A model generated the notes under the pieces. The model was not told the origin of the DNA, made no database searches, and saw nothing but the letters and a program-made list of their open reading frames with translations. From the NCBI RefSeq assembly GCF_006715055.1, contig NZ_VFMN01000001.1, positions 124,001 to 188,000 of the forward strand: a stretch of DNA of 64,000 nucleotides. The letters run 5' to 3'. The translations under genes were made by a program, and so were the position numbers. The DNA comes from Lapillicoccus jejuensis (GTDB taxonomy: Bacteria; Actinomycetota; Actinomycetes; Actinomycetales; Dermatophilaceae). Within the stretch, counting starts at the first letter, position 1. Every line of letters begins with the position of its first letter. Shown piece after piece: positions 50,284-59,650 of this stretch.

Positions 50284-52011
50284 GTGACCCTCACCGACCA
50301 CCGTCCCGTGACCGCCACGAGCCCCGCCGCCGACAGCCCCGACGAGGGCCGCACGTGGTGGCGGCACGCCGTGATCTACCAGGTCTACCCGCGCTCGTGG
50401 GCCGACGGCGACGGCGACGGCATCGGCGACCTGCCGGGCATCACCACCCGGCTGCCCTACCTCAAGGACCTCGGCGTCGACGCGGTCTGGTTCAGCCCGT
50501 TCTACACCTCGCCCCAGGCCGACGCCGGGTACGACGTCGCGGACTACCGCGACATCGACCCGCTCTTCGGCTCCCTCGCGGACGCCGACGCCATGCTCGC
50601 CGAGGCCAAGCGCCTGGGGCTGAAGGTCATCGTCGACCTCGTCCCCAACCACTCCTCCGACGAGCACCCGTGGTTCCAGGCCGCGCTCGCCGCCGCGCCC
50701 GGCTCGCCGGAGCGCGCCCGCTACCTCTTCCGCGACGGCAAGGGCACGGACGGGCAGGAGCCGCCGAACAACTGGCAGTCCGTCTTCGGCGGCCCGGCGT
50801 GGACCCGCGTCACCGAGGCGGACGGCACCCCCGGCCAGTGGTACCTGCACCTGTTCGACACGAAGCAGCCCGACTTCGACTGGACGAACCCCACGGTGCG
50901 CGACGAGTTCGAGTCGGTGCTGCGCTTCTGGCTCGACCGCGGCGTCGCCGGCTTCCGCGTCGACGTCGCCCACGGCCTGGTCAAGGAGGACGGATTGCCC
51001 GACTGGGCCGAGCGCACCGAGATGCTGCACAGCGGCGAGGAGGGCGAGGGCGAGCACCGTCGCGCCCCGATGTGGGACCAGGACGGCGTCCACGAGGTCT
51101 ACGAGGGGTGGCGCCGCGTCCTCGACTCGTACGGCGCCCCAGACCGCATCCTGTGCGCCGAGGCCTGGGTCGAGCCGGCCGAGCGGATGGCGCTCTACGT
51201 GCGCCGCACCGAGATGCACCAGGCCTTCAACTTCGCCTTCCTCGAGAGCCTGTGGCACGCGCCGCAGCTGCGCGAGACGATCGCGCACTCGCTCGAGGCG
51301 GCCGCGCTCGTCGACGCGCCGACGACGTGGGTGCTGTCCAACCACGACGTCATCCGGCACGCCTCGCGGCTCGGTCTGCGCCAGGACCGCCGCCGCCCCA
51401 ACGGGATCGGCGCCGACGACCCGCAGCCCGACGCCGAGGTCGGCCTGCGCCGGGCCCGCGCGGCGACGACGCTCATGCTCGGCCTGCCGGGGGCGGCGTA
51501 CCTCTACCAGGGCGAGGAGCTCGGCCTGCCCGACTCCACCGACATGCCCGACGAGGTCCGCCAGGACCCCGCCTTCGTGCGCACCGGCGGTGCCGAGAAG
51601 GGCCGCGACGGCTGCCGCGTCCCCATGCCGTGGGAGAAGGACGCCCCCGCGCTCGGCTTCAACACGACCGGCGCGACGTGGCTGCCGCAGCCGGCGTCGT
51701 ACGCCGACCTCGCGGTCGACCAGCAGCAGGGCCGGACCGGGTCGACGCTCGAGCTCTACCGCTCGCTGCTCGCCACCCGCCGCGAGCTCGGCCTCGGGTC
51801 GGCGCACCTGCGTTGGCTCGAGGGGTACGGCGACACGGTCGTGGCCCTCGCGTCGGTGGGCGCCGACCGCGCCGACGTGGCCGTCCTGACCAACCTCGGG
51901 TCCGACCCCGTGACGCTGCCCGAGGGCGAGGTGCTCGTCGTGTCCGGTGACCTGGACGCGGACGGGCGGCTGCCGCTCGACACCAGCGCCTGGGTGCGGC
52001 TGGCCGACTGA
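50284..52011 (+). CDS. Glycoside hydrolase family 13 alpha-glucosidase
   Basis: 575 residues. The (beta/alpha)8 barrel starts AVIYQVYPRSWADGDGDGIG near 33. Catalytic residues are the nucleophile Asp226 in GFRVDVAHG, the acid Glu293 in CAEAWVE and Asp355 in LSNHDVIRH. VDLVPNHSSDEHPWF is conserved region I. The C-terminus is a small beta domain. It hydrolyses alpha-1,4 or alpha-1,6 glucosides in the cytoplasm, probably of maltose or isomaltose type. The next gene starts 8 bases after its stop, so the two may be co-transcribed. Confidence 0.93.
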   Translation: MTLTDHRPVTATSPAADSPDEGRTWWRHAVIYQVYPRSWADGDGDGIGDLPGITTRLPYLKDLGVDAVWFSPFYTSPQADAGYDVADYRDIDPLFGSLADADAMLAEAKRLGLKVIVDLVPNHSSDEHPWFQAALAAAPGSPERARYLFRDGKGTDGQEPPNNWQSVFGGPAWTRVTEADGTPGQWYLHLFDTKQPDFDWTNPTVRDEFESVLRFWLDRGVAGFRVDVAHGLVKEDGLPDWAERTEMLHSGEEGEGEHRRAPMWDQDGVHEVYEGWRRVLDSYGAPDRILCAEAWVEPAERMALYVRRTEMHQAFNFAFLESLWHAPQLRETIAHSLEAAALVDAPTTWVLSNHDVIRHASRLGLRQDRRRPNGIGADDPQPDAEVGLRRARAATTLMLGLPGAAYLYQGEELGLPDSTDMPDEVRQDPAFVRTGGAEKGRDGCRVPMPWEKDAPALGFNTTGATWLPQPASYADLAVDQQQGRTGSTLELYRSLLATRRELGLGSAHLRWLEGYGDTVVALASVGADRADVAVLTNLGSDPVTLPEGEVLVVSGDLDADGRLPLDTSAWVRLAD

Positions 52012-52018
52012 CCCGCCC

Positions 52019-53011
52019 GTGACGACCCGGGCCGGGGACCGCTCGGACGGGACGACCGTCTGGGCGACCCCGGCCTGGCGCGAGCGCGCGACTGCGTGGG
52101 CGGACGACGAGCTCGCCGCCCAAGGGGTACGCCGCACCGGCGCCGTCGAGCAGCCGCACCTGCGGCCGTGGTCGACGGTGCTGCGGCTGCCGACGAGCGC
52201 GGGGTCGGTGTGGCTCAAGGCCCCCGGGCCCGGGCTGGCCTCGGAGGTCGGGCTCTACCCCGTCCTCGCCCGCTGGGCGCCCGAGCACGTGCTCGTCCCC
52301 TACGCCGTCGACGCCGAGCGACGGTGGCTGCTGCTGCCCGACGGCGGCGAGGTGCTCGGGCGGCGGCTCACGCCCGAGGCCGCGGACCGCTGGCACCTCG
52401 CGCTGGCCGGGTACGCGCGGCTCCAGCAGCGGGTGTCCCGCGCCGCCGACCTGCTCGTCGCCGCCGGCGCGCCGGACCACCGCCCGCAGCGGCTGACCGC
52501 GCTGCTCGAGGAGGTCGCCGACGACGCGGCCGCCGTCACGGTCACCGACGAGGAGCGCGAGGTCGTCGCCCGGGCCCGCCGCGAGCGCGGCCGGGTCGAG
52601 GAGCTCGCCGGGGTGCTCGCCGACGACGGGACGCCGCCGACGGTGCAGCACGACGACCTGCACCGCGACAACGTCTTCGCCCACGGCCCGCGCGTCTTCG
52701 ACTGGGGCGACGCGGTCGTCGCCCACCCGTACGCCTCGCTGCTCGTCGCGCTGCGCGACACCGCGGCGCCGTACGGGGTCGGGCTGGAGGACCCGCGCGT
52801 GCTCGCCGCGCGGGACGCCTACCTCGCGCCGTACGGCGGCCCGACCGCCGCCACCCTGCGCGTCGTCGAGGCCGCCCGCACGGTCGGCATCCTCAGCCGC
52901 ACCGCCAGCTGGCTGCGGGCGCTGGCGCCGCTGCCGCCGCACGAGGCGGCCGATGTGCGCGAGGCGCCGTACCGGTGGCTGGCGATGCTCGCCGACGGCG
53001 AGAGCCTCTGA
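52019..53011 (+). CDS. Aminoglycoside phosphotransferase-like protein (kinase-like fold)
   Basis: 330 residues from GTG 52019. The catalytic loop VQHDDLHRDNVFAHGPRVFDWGD near 215-237 has the HxDxxxxN and DWG (activation Asp) motifs of the APH/choline kinase fold. The N-lobe has SVWLKAPGPG, where the lysine could bind ATP. It probably phosphorylates a small molecule, perhaps a sugar, since it follows an alpha-glucosidase. It is not evidence of antibiotic resistance, as such homologues are widespread. Confidence 0.88.
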   Translation: MTTRAGDRSDGTTVWATPAWRERATAWADDELAAQGVRRTGAVEQPHLRPWSTVLRLPTSAGSVWLKAPGPGLASEVGLYPVLARWAPEHVLVPYAVDAERRWLLLPDGGEVLGRRLTPEAADRWHLALAGYARLQQRVSRAADLLVAAGAPDHRPQRLTALLEEVADDAAAVTVTDEEREVVARARRERGRVEELAGVLADDGTPPTVQHDDLHRDNVFAHGPRVFDWGDAVVAHPYASLLVALRDTAAPYGVGLEDPRVLAARDAYLAPYGGPTAATLRVVEAARTVGILSRTASWLRALAPLPPHEAADVREAPYRWLAMLADGESL

Positions 53012-53036
53012 CCCGCCCCGGTCGGCCGCCCGCCCG

Positions 53037-54200
53037 TCAGGGCAGGACGGCGCCGGTGAGCAGGGTGCGGACGAGGACGTCGTCGGCCCAGGCGCCGTAC
53101 CACTGCCCCGAGCCGGGCTCTCCCGGGCGGCAGGCGCCGTCGGACTCCCCCGGGTGCTTGACCCACAGGTAGCCGTCGAGGCCGGGCGTCCCGGTCGTCG
53201 CCCCGGGCAGGGCGCCGAGCCGGCGGCCGGACGGGTTGCACCAGTCGAGCGGACCGGTCGGGGCGGGGCCGTTGCCGTTGCGCGAGGTGTCGACGACGAA
53301 GTGCGGGTCGGCCGTCGGGACGAGGGCCCGGACCGCGGCGACGACCTTCTGCCCGTAGGCGACCTCACCGGCCGTCGCGTAGAAGTTCGAGACGTCGAGG
53401 GTGAAGCCGCGGGCCTTCTGCACGTGGGCGGCGACGAGCCGGCTCGCGGCGGTCGCGGCGGACATCCACCACTCGTGCCCGGCGTCGAGGTAGACCGCGG
53501 TCGTGGCGTCGCGGGTGAGGATGTCCACCGCCTGGGCCAGGAGCGCGACGCGGGCGGCGGTGTCGGCGGCCCGACCGGAGCAGGAGCCCTGGGCCAGGGC
53601 GTCGGGCTCGACGACGACGACGGTGGGCCGGCCGGCGATGGTCTGGCGGACCATGCGGACCCAGGCGAGGTACTGCGCGTCGGTCGTGAAGCCGCCCGCC
53701 GAGTAGCTGCCGCAGTCGCGGCCGGGGACGGCGTAGAGGACGAGGCTGGGCAGCCGGCCGGCGGCCTGGGCCCGGCCCAGGTAGTCGGCGATCCAGGCCG
53801 GCTGGTCCTCGGGCCCGATCCACTTGGCCTGCGGGACCCGGGCCAGCCGGGCGGCGCTGAGGCTCCCGGTCCGCATCGCCTGCGTCGTGCTCCAGTCCTG
53901 GCTGTCCGCGTAGAGCGAGCGTCCGAGCAGGGGGTTGGGGCGCACCGGGGCGGGCGCGACGGCGACGCCGCGCACGCTGCGGACGCCGGCGCCCGTCCGG
54001 GCGGCCGCGACGGGCCGGACCCCGGCGGTGGCCCGGACGGCGACGGTGGCCCGGACGGCCGCGGCGGCGGTCGGGCGCGGGGCGGTCGGGGCCGCCGCGA
54101 CGCTCGGGACGAACGGCAGGCCGAGGGCGGTGGCGAGGACCGCGACGGTCGCGGCGCGCGCGAGGGGACGGTGGGGGCGGTGCAGGAGGACGCGGGACAT
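53037..54200 (-). CDS. Secreted glycoside hydrolase family 6 protein (endoglucanase/cellobiohydrolase type)
   Basis: 387 residues from ATG 54200. A signal peptide (ARAATVAVLATALGLPFVP) ends near VAAAP, then an Ala/Val-rich linker (about 40-85). The GH6 domain runs from NPLLGRSLYADSQDWSTTQA near 90 to the end. The catalytic segments are CGSYSAGGFTT near 170, VVVVEPDAL near 205 (acid Asp), VYLDAGHEWWM, FVVDTSRNGNG and YLWVKHPGESDG. It should cleave beta-1,4-glucan outside the cell. There is no carbohydrate-binding module. Confidence 0.92.
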   Translation of the reverse strand: MSRVLLHRPHRPLARAATVAVLATALGLPFVPSVAAAPTAPRPTAAAAVRATVAVRATAGVRPVAAARTGAGVRSVRGVAVAPAPVRPNPLLGRSLYADSQDWSTTQAMRTGSLSAARLARVPQAKWIGPEDQPAWIADYLGRAQAAGRLPSLVLYAVPGRDCGSYSAGGFTTDAQYLAWVRMVRQTIAGRPTVVVVEPDALAQGSCSGRAADTAARVALLAQAVDILTRDATTAVYLDAGHEWWMSAATAASRLVAAHVQKARGFTLDVSNFYATAGEVAYGQKVVAAVRALVPTADPHFVVDTSRNGNGPAPTGPLDWCNPSGRRLGALPGATTGTPGLDGYLWVKHPGESDGACRPGEPGSGQWYGAWADDVLVRTLLTGAVLP

Positions 54201-54619
54201 GTGGGGTGTCCTTCGTGGGGGGCCGCGGGCGCGCCGGATCGGCGGCCGGTGAGCTCGGCCTCGTGTGGGGTGAGGGCGCGCGAGGGTGCGGCTCGCGCGG
54301 TGACGGTGCGGGGGCGCCCGGGCACAGGGGTGCGGGACGCGAGGGCGGACGATCCGGCGCGGGGTGCGCGCGGGTCGGGTGACGGCGCCGGACGGTCCGG
54401 GCGCGGTGTGGGGGGCAGGTCGCTCGGCGGGGTGGGGACCGTCGGAGCGGGAGCGGGACCGGGGCGGCGGTCGCCGGGTGAGGGACGTCGTACGGGGTGT
54501 CGGCGACGACCGGGGTGGGGACCGGCGTCGGTGGCCCGACATCGTCCAGTGTAGGGACAAACCGGACAAGCGGCAAGCACCCCGGAGCGCCGCCGTGGCG
54601 CGCGCCGGACCGGGGGGCG
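54201..54619. other. Intergenic region upstream of the GH6 gene
   Basis: About 420 bases without a supported gene. Most of it is GC-rich and featureless. Near the right end the minus strand carries TTGCCG (54571-54576) and TACACT (54548-54553), 17 bases apart, a plausible promoter that would leave a leader of about 340 bases. No CebR-type TGGGAGCGCTCCCA box was found. Confidence 0.5.
54548..54576 (-). promoter_or_regulatory. Possible sigma-70-type promoter for the GH6 gene
   Basis: -35 TTGCCG and -10 TACACT with exactly 17 bases between, in the most AT-rich part of the gap. Predicted leader about 340 bases. Confidence 0.35.
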
Positions 54620-54844
54620 TCAGCCGCGGGCGCGCTCGGTGAGGACCGCGGCCGGGACCTCGCCCTGCCAGTCCACCGGGGTCCATTCCTGCGATCGGAC
54701 CCATTCGGATCCGCAGCCGGCGCAGGCGAACAGCGGCTCCCCGGCGAGCGTGTCCCCCGTCGCCGACCACGCGCACTCGCGCCGGCAGCCGGTGGCCGCC
54801 AACGGGCGGGGGGCGAGGTCGCTCACCCCTCCATGGTGCGCCAC
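54620..54844 (-). CDS. Small zinc-ribbon-like protein
   Basis: 74 residues from GTG 54844. A CRREC pair and a later CAGC pair (ECAW...FACAGCGSEWVRS) form a probable four-cysteine zinc ribbon. The C-terminal half has EWTPVDWQGEVP. I recognise the pattern as a conserved actinobacterial small protein but know no function. The exact start is uncertain, because a second GTG at 54826 has its GGAGGG too close. Confidence 0.65.
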   Translation of the reverse strand: MAHHGGVSDLAPRPLAATGCRRECAWSATGDTLAGEPLFACAGCGSEWVRSQEWTPVDWQGEVPAAVLTERARG

Positions 54845-54888
54845 GCCCCGGGCCGGTCCCGACCCGGGGGGCGTGGCACAGTGACCCC

Positions 54889-55704
54889 GTGGCCCGGACG
54901 ACGACCCCCACGACCCGCGCGGACGACTGGCCGTACCTCGCCGCTCCCCCGCTCGCCCTCGCCCACCGCGGCGGGGCCGCCTGGGGGCCGAACCGCGGGA
55001 TCGAGAACAGCCTGGCCGCCTTCCGCGCCGCGGTGGGGCTCGGCTACCGGTACGTCGAGACCGACGTCCACGTCACCGCCGACGGGCACCTCGTCGCCTT
55101 CCACGACGACGTCCTCGACCGGGTCACCGACGGGCACGGGCGGCTGTCGCGGCTGCCGTGGTCGGCCGTGCGGACCGCCCGCATCGACGGCCGTGAGCCG
55201 GTGCCGCGGTTCGCCGAGCTGCTCGAGGAGCTGCCGACGACCCGCCTCAACGTCGACCTCAAGTCCGCCGGGGCGGCCCGCCCGCTGTGGGAGACGATCC
55301 GCTCGCACGGCGCCGAGGACCGGGTCCTCGTCGCGTCGTTCTCCGACGAGCGGCTCGCGGAGTTCCGGCGCCTCAGCGGCGGGCGGGTCGCGACGGCGGC
55401 CGGGCCGCGCGAGGTGGCGCTGCTGCGGTTCGCGCCGCTGCCCGTGCTGCGCCGGGCGGCGTCGTCGCTGCCCGGGATCGCGCTGCAGGTGCCGGAGGTG
55501 CACCACCTCGGCGGCGTGCCGGTCCGGGTCGTCACCCCGGGGCTCGTCGAGCGTGCCCACGCGCTCGGCAAGCAGGTGCACGTGTGGACCGTCGACGACG
55601 CCGCCGACATGACGAGGCTGCTCGACCTCGGCGTCGACGGGCTCGTCAGCGACCGGGTCGACACCCTCCAGGACGTCCTCCTGGCCCGGGGGCAGTGGCG
55701 CTGA
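54889..55704 (+). CDS. Glycerophosphodiester phosphodiesterase
   Basis: 271 residues. LALAHRGGAAWGPNRGIENS near 22 holds the catalytic His and RG motif. YVETDVHVTADGHLVAFHDD provides the metal-binding Glu-x-Asp and second His. RLNVDLKSAG and VHVWTVDDAADM complete the TIM-barrel pattern of the GDPD family. It splits glycerophosphodiesters into glycerol-3-phosphate and an alcohol. No signal peptide is seen, so it is cytosolic. It stands alone. Confidence 0.93.
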   Translation: MARTTTPTTRADDWPYLAAPPLALAHRGGAAWGPNRGIENSLAAFRAAVGLGYRYVETDVHVTADGHLVAFHDDVLDRVTDGHGRLSRLPWSAVRTARIDGREPVPRFAELLEELPTTRLNVDLKSAGAARPLWETIRSHGAEDRVLVASFSDERLAEFRRLSGGRVATAAGPREVALLRFAPLPVLRRAASSLPGIALQVPEVHHLGGVPVRVVTPGLVERAHALGKQVHVWTVDDAADMTRLLDLGVDGLVSDRVDTLQDVLLARGQWR

Positions 55705-55737
55705 GCCGGTGCCGTACGGCGTCGTACGGCGGCGGGG

Positions 55738-56394
55738 TCAGCGCACGAGGACGTGACCGGACGAGGCCGTGAGGCGCACCCACCGTCCGGCGCTGAGGAC
55801 CCGCGCCGTGCCGCCGGGGGCGAGGAAGCCGAGCACGTGCGCGCCGAAGGCCGCGCCGGCGGGGACGGGCGGGGTGGTCCGCGTCAGCCGGGACCAGACG
55901 GCCTGGCGCAGCGCGGCGAGGGCGGGCGCTCCCCCGGCGGCGGCGCCGTCGGCCGTCCGCGAGCCGACCGCGACCTCCTCGATGCCGGCGGTCGCGACCT
56001 CGCGCAGGTCGTCCTCCGGCACCTCGCCGACCGGCTCCCACCCCGAGCGCGGGGCGCCGAGGCTGGCCCACGGGGCGGACACGACCGTCGGCGGCACGGG
56101 CAGCTCGACGCCCTCGGGGTGCCGGGCCAGCCGGTCGGTGAGGGCGGTGAGCGGGACGACGACGTCGAGGTCGACGGGCTCGGCGAGCGCGCTGGCGCGC
56201 AGCCCGAGGACGGCGCCCTCGGCGAGCAGCCCGCGCCCCGGCAGGACCTGGACGTGGGCGGCGAGGGTGACGCCGACGGCTTGCAGCCGCATCGCCCCGT
56301 CGGGGTCGGCGGTGCGGGCGCGGCGCACGAAGGTCGCGAAGTCGGCGTACCCGCGCTCGTCGTCGAACCGCAGGGAGGTCACGGGCGCCGCCAC
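55738..56394 (-). CDS. Conserved hypothetical protein
   Basis: 218 residues. I do not recognise a named domain. It starts VTSLRFDDERGYADFATFVRRA, is rich in Val/Ala/Arg, and has FAPGG-like turns near the end (HVLGFLAPGGTARVLSAG). No signal peptide or membrane helix. Its start overlaps the stop of the thioesterase gene upstream on the same strand, so the two are translationally coupled. A role near the acyl-CoA thioesterase is inference. Confidence 0.75.
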   Translation of the reverse strand: MAAPVTSLRFDDERGYADFATFVRRARTADPDGAMRLQAVGVTLAAHVQVLPGRGLLAEGAVLGLRASALAEPVDLDVVVPLTALTDRLARHPEGVELPVPPTVVSAPWASLGAPRSGWEPVGEVPEDDLREVATAGIEEVAVGSRTADGAAAGGAPALAALRQAVWSRLTRTTPPVPAGAAFGAHVLGFLAPGGTARVLSAGRWVRLTASSGHVLVR

Positions 56395-56840
56395 CGGAAG
56401 GCGGGCGCGGGTGCGAGCCGGGCGGTGAGGACGTCGCGCTCGTCCGCGGCGAGCCGGCGCGGCGCGGCGCGGGTGAAGTCGTAGACGACGAGCCCGGTCG
56501 CGGCGCGCGCGTAGTGCAGGTCACCGACGCCGTCGGGGTCGCGGACGTCGTACGCGAGGTCGAACGCGGCCGCGGTCACCCGCGTGCACCACAGGTCGAC
56601 GGCGACGGGGGCGTGCCGGAAGGGCAGCGGCGCGAGGTACTCGATCTCGTGGCGGGTGACGAGGACGCCGTGGTCGAGCAGGTCCTTGCCGAACCAGCGC
56701 TCGAACGCGGTGACGCGGGCGTCCTCGAGCAGGCGCAGGAACTGGACGTTGTTGACGTGGCCGTAGGCGTCCATGTCGGACCAGCGCAGCGGCACGTCCA
56801 CGGTGTCCGGCGAGGGGTCGGGGCTGGGGGGCTCGGCCAT
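56379..56840 (-). CDS. Acyl-CoA thioesterase (4-hydroxybenzoyl-CoA thioesterase fold)
   Basis: 153 residues from ATG 56840. The hot-dog motif VPLRWSDMDAYGHVNNVQFLRLLEDAR near 17 carries the catalytic Asp, with HEIEYLAPLPFRHAPV following. Length fits single hot-dog YbgC/FadM-type enzymes. It hydrolyses acyl-CoA in the cytoplasm; the chain length is unknown. It is coupled to the following hypothetical gene by a 16-base overlap. Confidence 0.9.
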   Translation of the reverse strand: MAEPPSPDPSPDTVDVPLRWSDMDAYGHVNNVQFLRLLEDARVTAFERWFGKDLLDHGVLVTRHEIEYLAPLPFRHAPVAVDLWCTRVTAAAFDLAYDVRDPDGVGDLHYARAATGLVVYDFTRAAPRRLAADERDVLTARLAPAPAFRWRRP

Positions 56841-56866
56841 GGCGTCATCCTCGCAGCCCGCCGAGC

Positions 56867-57223
56867 CTAGTCGACGCAGAGGCAGAACGGGTGGCCGGCG
56901 GGGTCGAGGAAGACCCGGAAGCTGCTGCCCGGCTGGTGCTCCGCCTTCGTCGCACCCAGGGCCAGGGTCTCCTCCTCGGCCGCGTCCAGGTCGTCGACGA
57001 CGACGTCGAGGTGCAGCTGCTGCGGCGCGTCCTGCCCCGGCCACGACGGGCGGCGGTAGTCGTCGACGTGCTGGAAGTTCAGCGGCGGCCAGTCGCCCAG
57101 CTGCAGCTCGGCCCAGTCGCCGTCGTCGCGCACCTCACCGCCGAGCAGGCCGGCGTAGAACGTGGCCAGGGCCAGCGGGTCGGGGCAGTCGAGGACGACG
57201 ACGGGGCGGCGGGCGATCGGCAT
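56867..57223 (-). CDS. VOC (glyoxalase/bleomycin resistance fold) family protein
   Basis: 118 residues from ATG 57223. A VVVLDCPDPLALATFYAGLLG N-terminus and a QLHLDVVVDDLDAAEEETLALGA central segment give the two beta-alpha-beta-beta-beta modules. The end FRVFLDPAGHPFCLCVD has the metal-site HPFCL. Function within the superfamily (dioxygenase, glyoxalase or binding protein) is not clear. Confidence 0.9.
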   Translation of the reverse strand: MPIARRPVVVLDCPDPLALATFYAGLLGGEVRDDGDWAELQLGDWPPLNFQHVDDYRRPSWPGQDAPQQLHLDVVVDDLDAAEEETLALGATKAEHQPGSSFRVFLDPAGHPFCLCVD

Positions 57224-57347
57224 GCCGGAACCGTACGACGCAGTGCCGACAGCGGCCAGCGAGCGTGGTCGCGCTTCCGTCGACCGGCCTCGGCGGGCCT
57301 GTGGACGGGCGGTCGGGGCTGTCGGCGGGGCGCCGTACGGTGGTCGC

Positions 57348-59642
57348 GTGACCTCCTCCCCCGCCGCGACCGCCGCCCTCGCCGACGACGCCCGCGCCGC
57401 CCTGCGGCGGCTGGTGGGACGCGACGACGTCGTCTTCCGCGACGGGCAGCTCGAGGCCGTCGAGGCCCTCGTGGGCGCTCGCCAGCGGGTGCTCGTCGTG
57501 CAGCGGACGGGCTGGGGCAAGTCGGCGGTCTACTTCGTCTCGACCGCGCTGCGCCGGGCGCAGGGGGCCGGGCCGAGCATCATCATCAGCCCGCTGCTCG
57601 CCCTCATGCGCGACCAGGTCGCCGCCGCCGCCCGCGCGGGCATCCGCGCCGTGACGATGAACTCGGCCAACGCGCAGGACTGGGGCGAGGTGTCGGCGGC
57701 CCTCGCCGCGGACGAGGTCGACGTGCTGCTGGTCAGCCCGGAGAGGCTGAACAACCCGCGCTTCCGCGAGGAGCACCTGCCCGACCTGGCCCGCCGGTGC
57801 GGGCTGCTCGTCGTCGACGAGGCGCACTGCGTGAGCGACTGGGGCCACGACTTCCGACCCGACTACCGGCGGATCCGCGACCTGCTGACGACGCTGCCGT
57901 CCGACACCCCGGTGCTCGCCACGACCGCGACGGCCAACGCCCGGGTCGTCACCGACGTCGCCGAGCAGCTCGGCGCCGGCGGGCACGACGTGCTGACGCT
58001 GCGGGGGCCGCTGGCTCGCGACTCGCTTCGGCTCGGGGTGCTTCCGCTGGCGGCGCCCGAGCAACGGATCGCCTGGCTCGTCGCGCACCTCGGCGACCTG
58101 CCGGGCAGCGGCATCGTCTACACGTTGACCGTGTCCGCGGCCGAGGACGTCGCGGCGACGCTGCGCCAGGCCGGCCACGACGTCCGCGCCTACACCGGGC
58201 GCACCGACACGGCCGACCGCGAGCAGCTCGAGGCCGACCTGCGCGACAACCGGGTCAAGGCGCTCGTCGCGACGAGTGCGCTCGGGATGGGCTTCGACAA
58301 GCCCGACCTCGGCTTCGTCCTGCACCTCGGAGCACCGTCATCCCCGGTCGCCTACTACCAGCAGGTCGGTCGCGCCGGGCGCGCGACCGCGCACGCCGAC
58401 GTGCTGCTGCTGCCCGGGCCCGAGGACCGCGACATCTGGAAGTACTTCGCCTCCGCGTCGATGCCCCGCCAGGAGCAGGCCGACGCCGTCCTGCGCGCGC
58501 TGTCGGCCTCGCCCAAGGCGATGTCGACGGCGGCCCTCGAGACCGCGGTCGACGTCCGACGCACCCGGCTCGAGCTGCTGCTCAAGGTGCTCGACGTCGA
58601 CGGCGCCGTCCGACGGGTCAGCGGCGGCTGGGTCGCCACCGGCCAGGACTGGGTGTACGACGCCGAGCGGTACGCCCGCGTGTCGCAGGCCCGCGAGCGC
58701 GAGCAGCGGCTCATGGTCGAGTTCGAGCGGACCGACGGGTGTCGCATGGCGTTCCTGCAGCGGGCGCTCGACGACGACACCGCCTCACCGTGCGGGAAGT
58801 GCGACCGGTGCGCCGGGCCGTGGGTCGACCAGACGATCCCCGAGGCCGCCGTCGGGGTCGCCCGCGAGCGGCTGCGCCAGGTCGGCGTCCCGCTCGAGCC
58901 GCGCGCCCAGTGGCCGACGGGGATGGGGCGGCTCGGGGTCGACGTGTCCGGGCGGATCTCGCCGGACGAGGCGATGCAGCCCGGCCGGGTCCTGGCCCGG
59001 CTCACCGACCTCGGCTGGGGTCAGCGGCTGCGCGACCTGCTCTACTCGGCGGCACCCGCCCCGGCCCCGAGCGGGCCGGACCCGTGGGGCGAGCCGCCGC
59101 CGGACCCGTGGGACCTGCCGCCCGACCCGATGGACCAGAGCGGCGGCGACCCGTGGGCCGACCCGCCGGCGGGCGCGCCCGTCGCGGCGCCCCCGGAGGA
59201 GCCTGCGTCGCGACCGGTGTCCGACGTCGTCGCCGACGAGGCGCTCGTGCTCGCCTGCGCCGGGGTGCTGCGCGACTGGGACTGGGCGCAGCGCCCGGTC
59301 GCCGTCGTCGCCGTACCGTCCCGGGCGCGGCCCGGGCTGGGCGCCTCGGTGGCGCGGGAGCTGGCCCGGCTGGGCCGGCTCGAGGACCTCGGCGAGCTCG
59401 CGCTCGCGCACGGCGGCCCGACCAACGAGGCCGGAGGCAACAGCGCCTTCCGGCTCGCGGGGGTGTGGGAGCGGATCGTCGTCCCGCCGTCGCTCGCCGC
59501 CCGGCTGGCGTCGCTGTCCGGTCCGGTGCTGCTCGTCGACGACCTCGTCGACTCGCGCTGGACGCTGACCGTCGCCGCCCGCGCCCTGCGCCGGGCCGGC
59601 GCCGACGCCGTCCTGCCCTTCGCGCTCGCCAGCGCCGGCTGA
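57348..59642 (+). CDS. RecQ-type DNA helicase fused to a phosphoribosyltransferase-like domain
   Basis: 764 residues from GTG 57348. The helicase core has VVQRTGWGKSAVYF (Walker A), LLVVDEAHCVSDWGHDFRPDY (DEAH), VLATTATANARV and QQVGRAGRA. A zinc site C-x21-CGKCDRC follows near 465-490. After a Pro/Asp linker (DPWGEPPPDPWDLPPD near 580) comes a C-terminal domain with GPVLLVDDLVDSRWTLTVAARA, a PRPP-binding loop of type I phosphoribosyltransferases. Such RecQ-PRT fusions occur in actinobacteria; the role of the second domain is unknown. It is convergent with yczE across the 42-bp array. Confidence 0.9.
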   Translation: MTSSPAATAALADDARAALRRLVGRDDVVFRDGQLEAVEALVGARQRVLVVQRTGWGKSAVYFVSTALRRAQGAGPSIIISPLLALMRDQVAAAARAGIRAVTMNSANAQDWGEVSAALAADEVDVLLVSPERLNNPRFREEHLPDLARRCGLLVVDEAHCVSDWGHDFRPDYRRIRDLLTTLPSDTPVLATTATANARVVTDVAEQLGAGGHDVLTLRGPLARDSLRLGVLPLAAPEQRIAWLVAHLGDLPGSGIVYTLTVSAAEDVAATLRQAGHDVRAYTGRTDTADREQLEADLRDNRVKALVATSALGMGFDKPDLGFVLHLGAPSSPVAYYQQVGRAGRATAHADVLLLPGPEDRDIWKYFASASMPRQEQADAVLRALSASPKAMSTAALETAVDVRRTRLELLLKVLDVDGAVRRVSGGWVATGQDWVYDAERYARVSQAREREQRLMVEFERTDGCRMAFLQRALDDDTASPCGKCDRCAGPWVDQTIPEAAVGVARERLRQVGVPLEPRAQWPTGMGRLGVDVSGRISPDEAMQPGRVLARLTDLGWGQRLRDLLYSAAPAPAPSGPDPWGEPPPDPWDLPPDPMDQSGGDPWADPPAGAPVAAPPEEPASRPVSDVVADEALVLACAGVLRDWDWAQRPVAVVAVPSRARPGLGASVARELARLGRLEDLGELALAHGGPTNEAGGNSAFRLAGVWERIVVPPSLAARLASLSGPVLLVDDLVDSRWTLTVAARALRRAGADAVLPFALASAG

Positions 59643-59650
59643 CCCACTGC

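Noticed and set aside
52019-53011. Acquired aminoglycoside-resistance kinase
   Set aside because: Only the general APH/choline-kinase fold motifs are visible, and context (alpha-glucosidase) and base composition are native.
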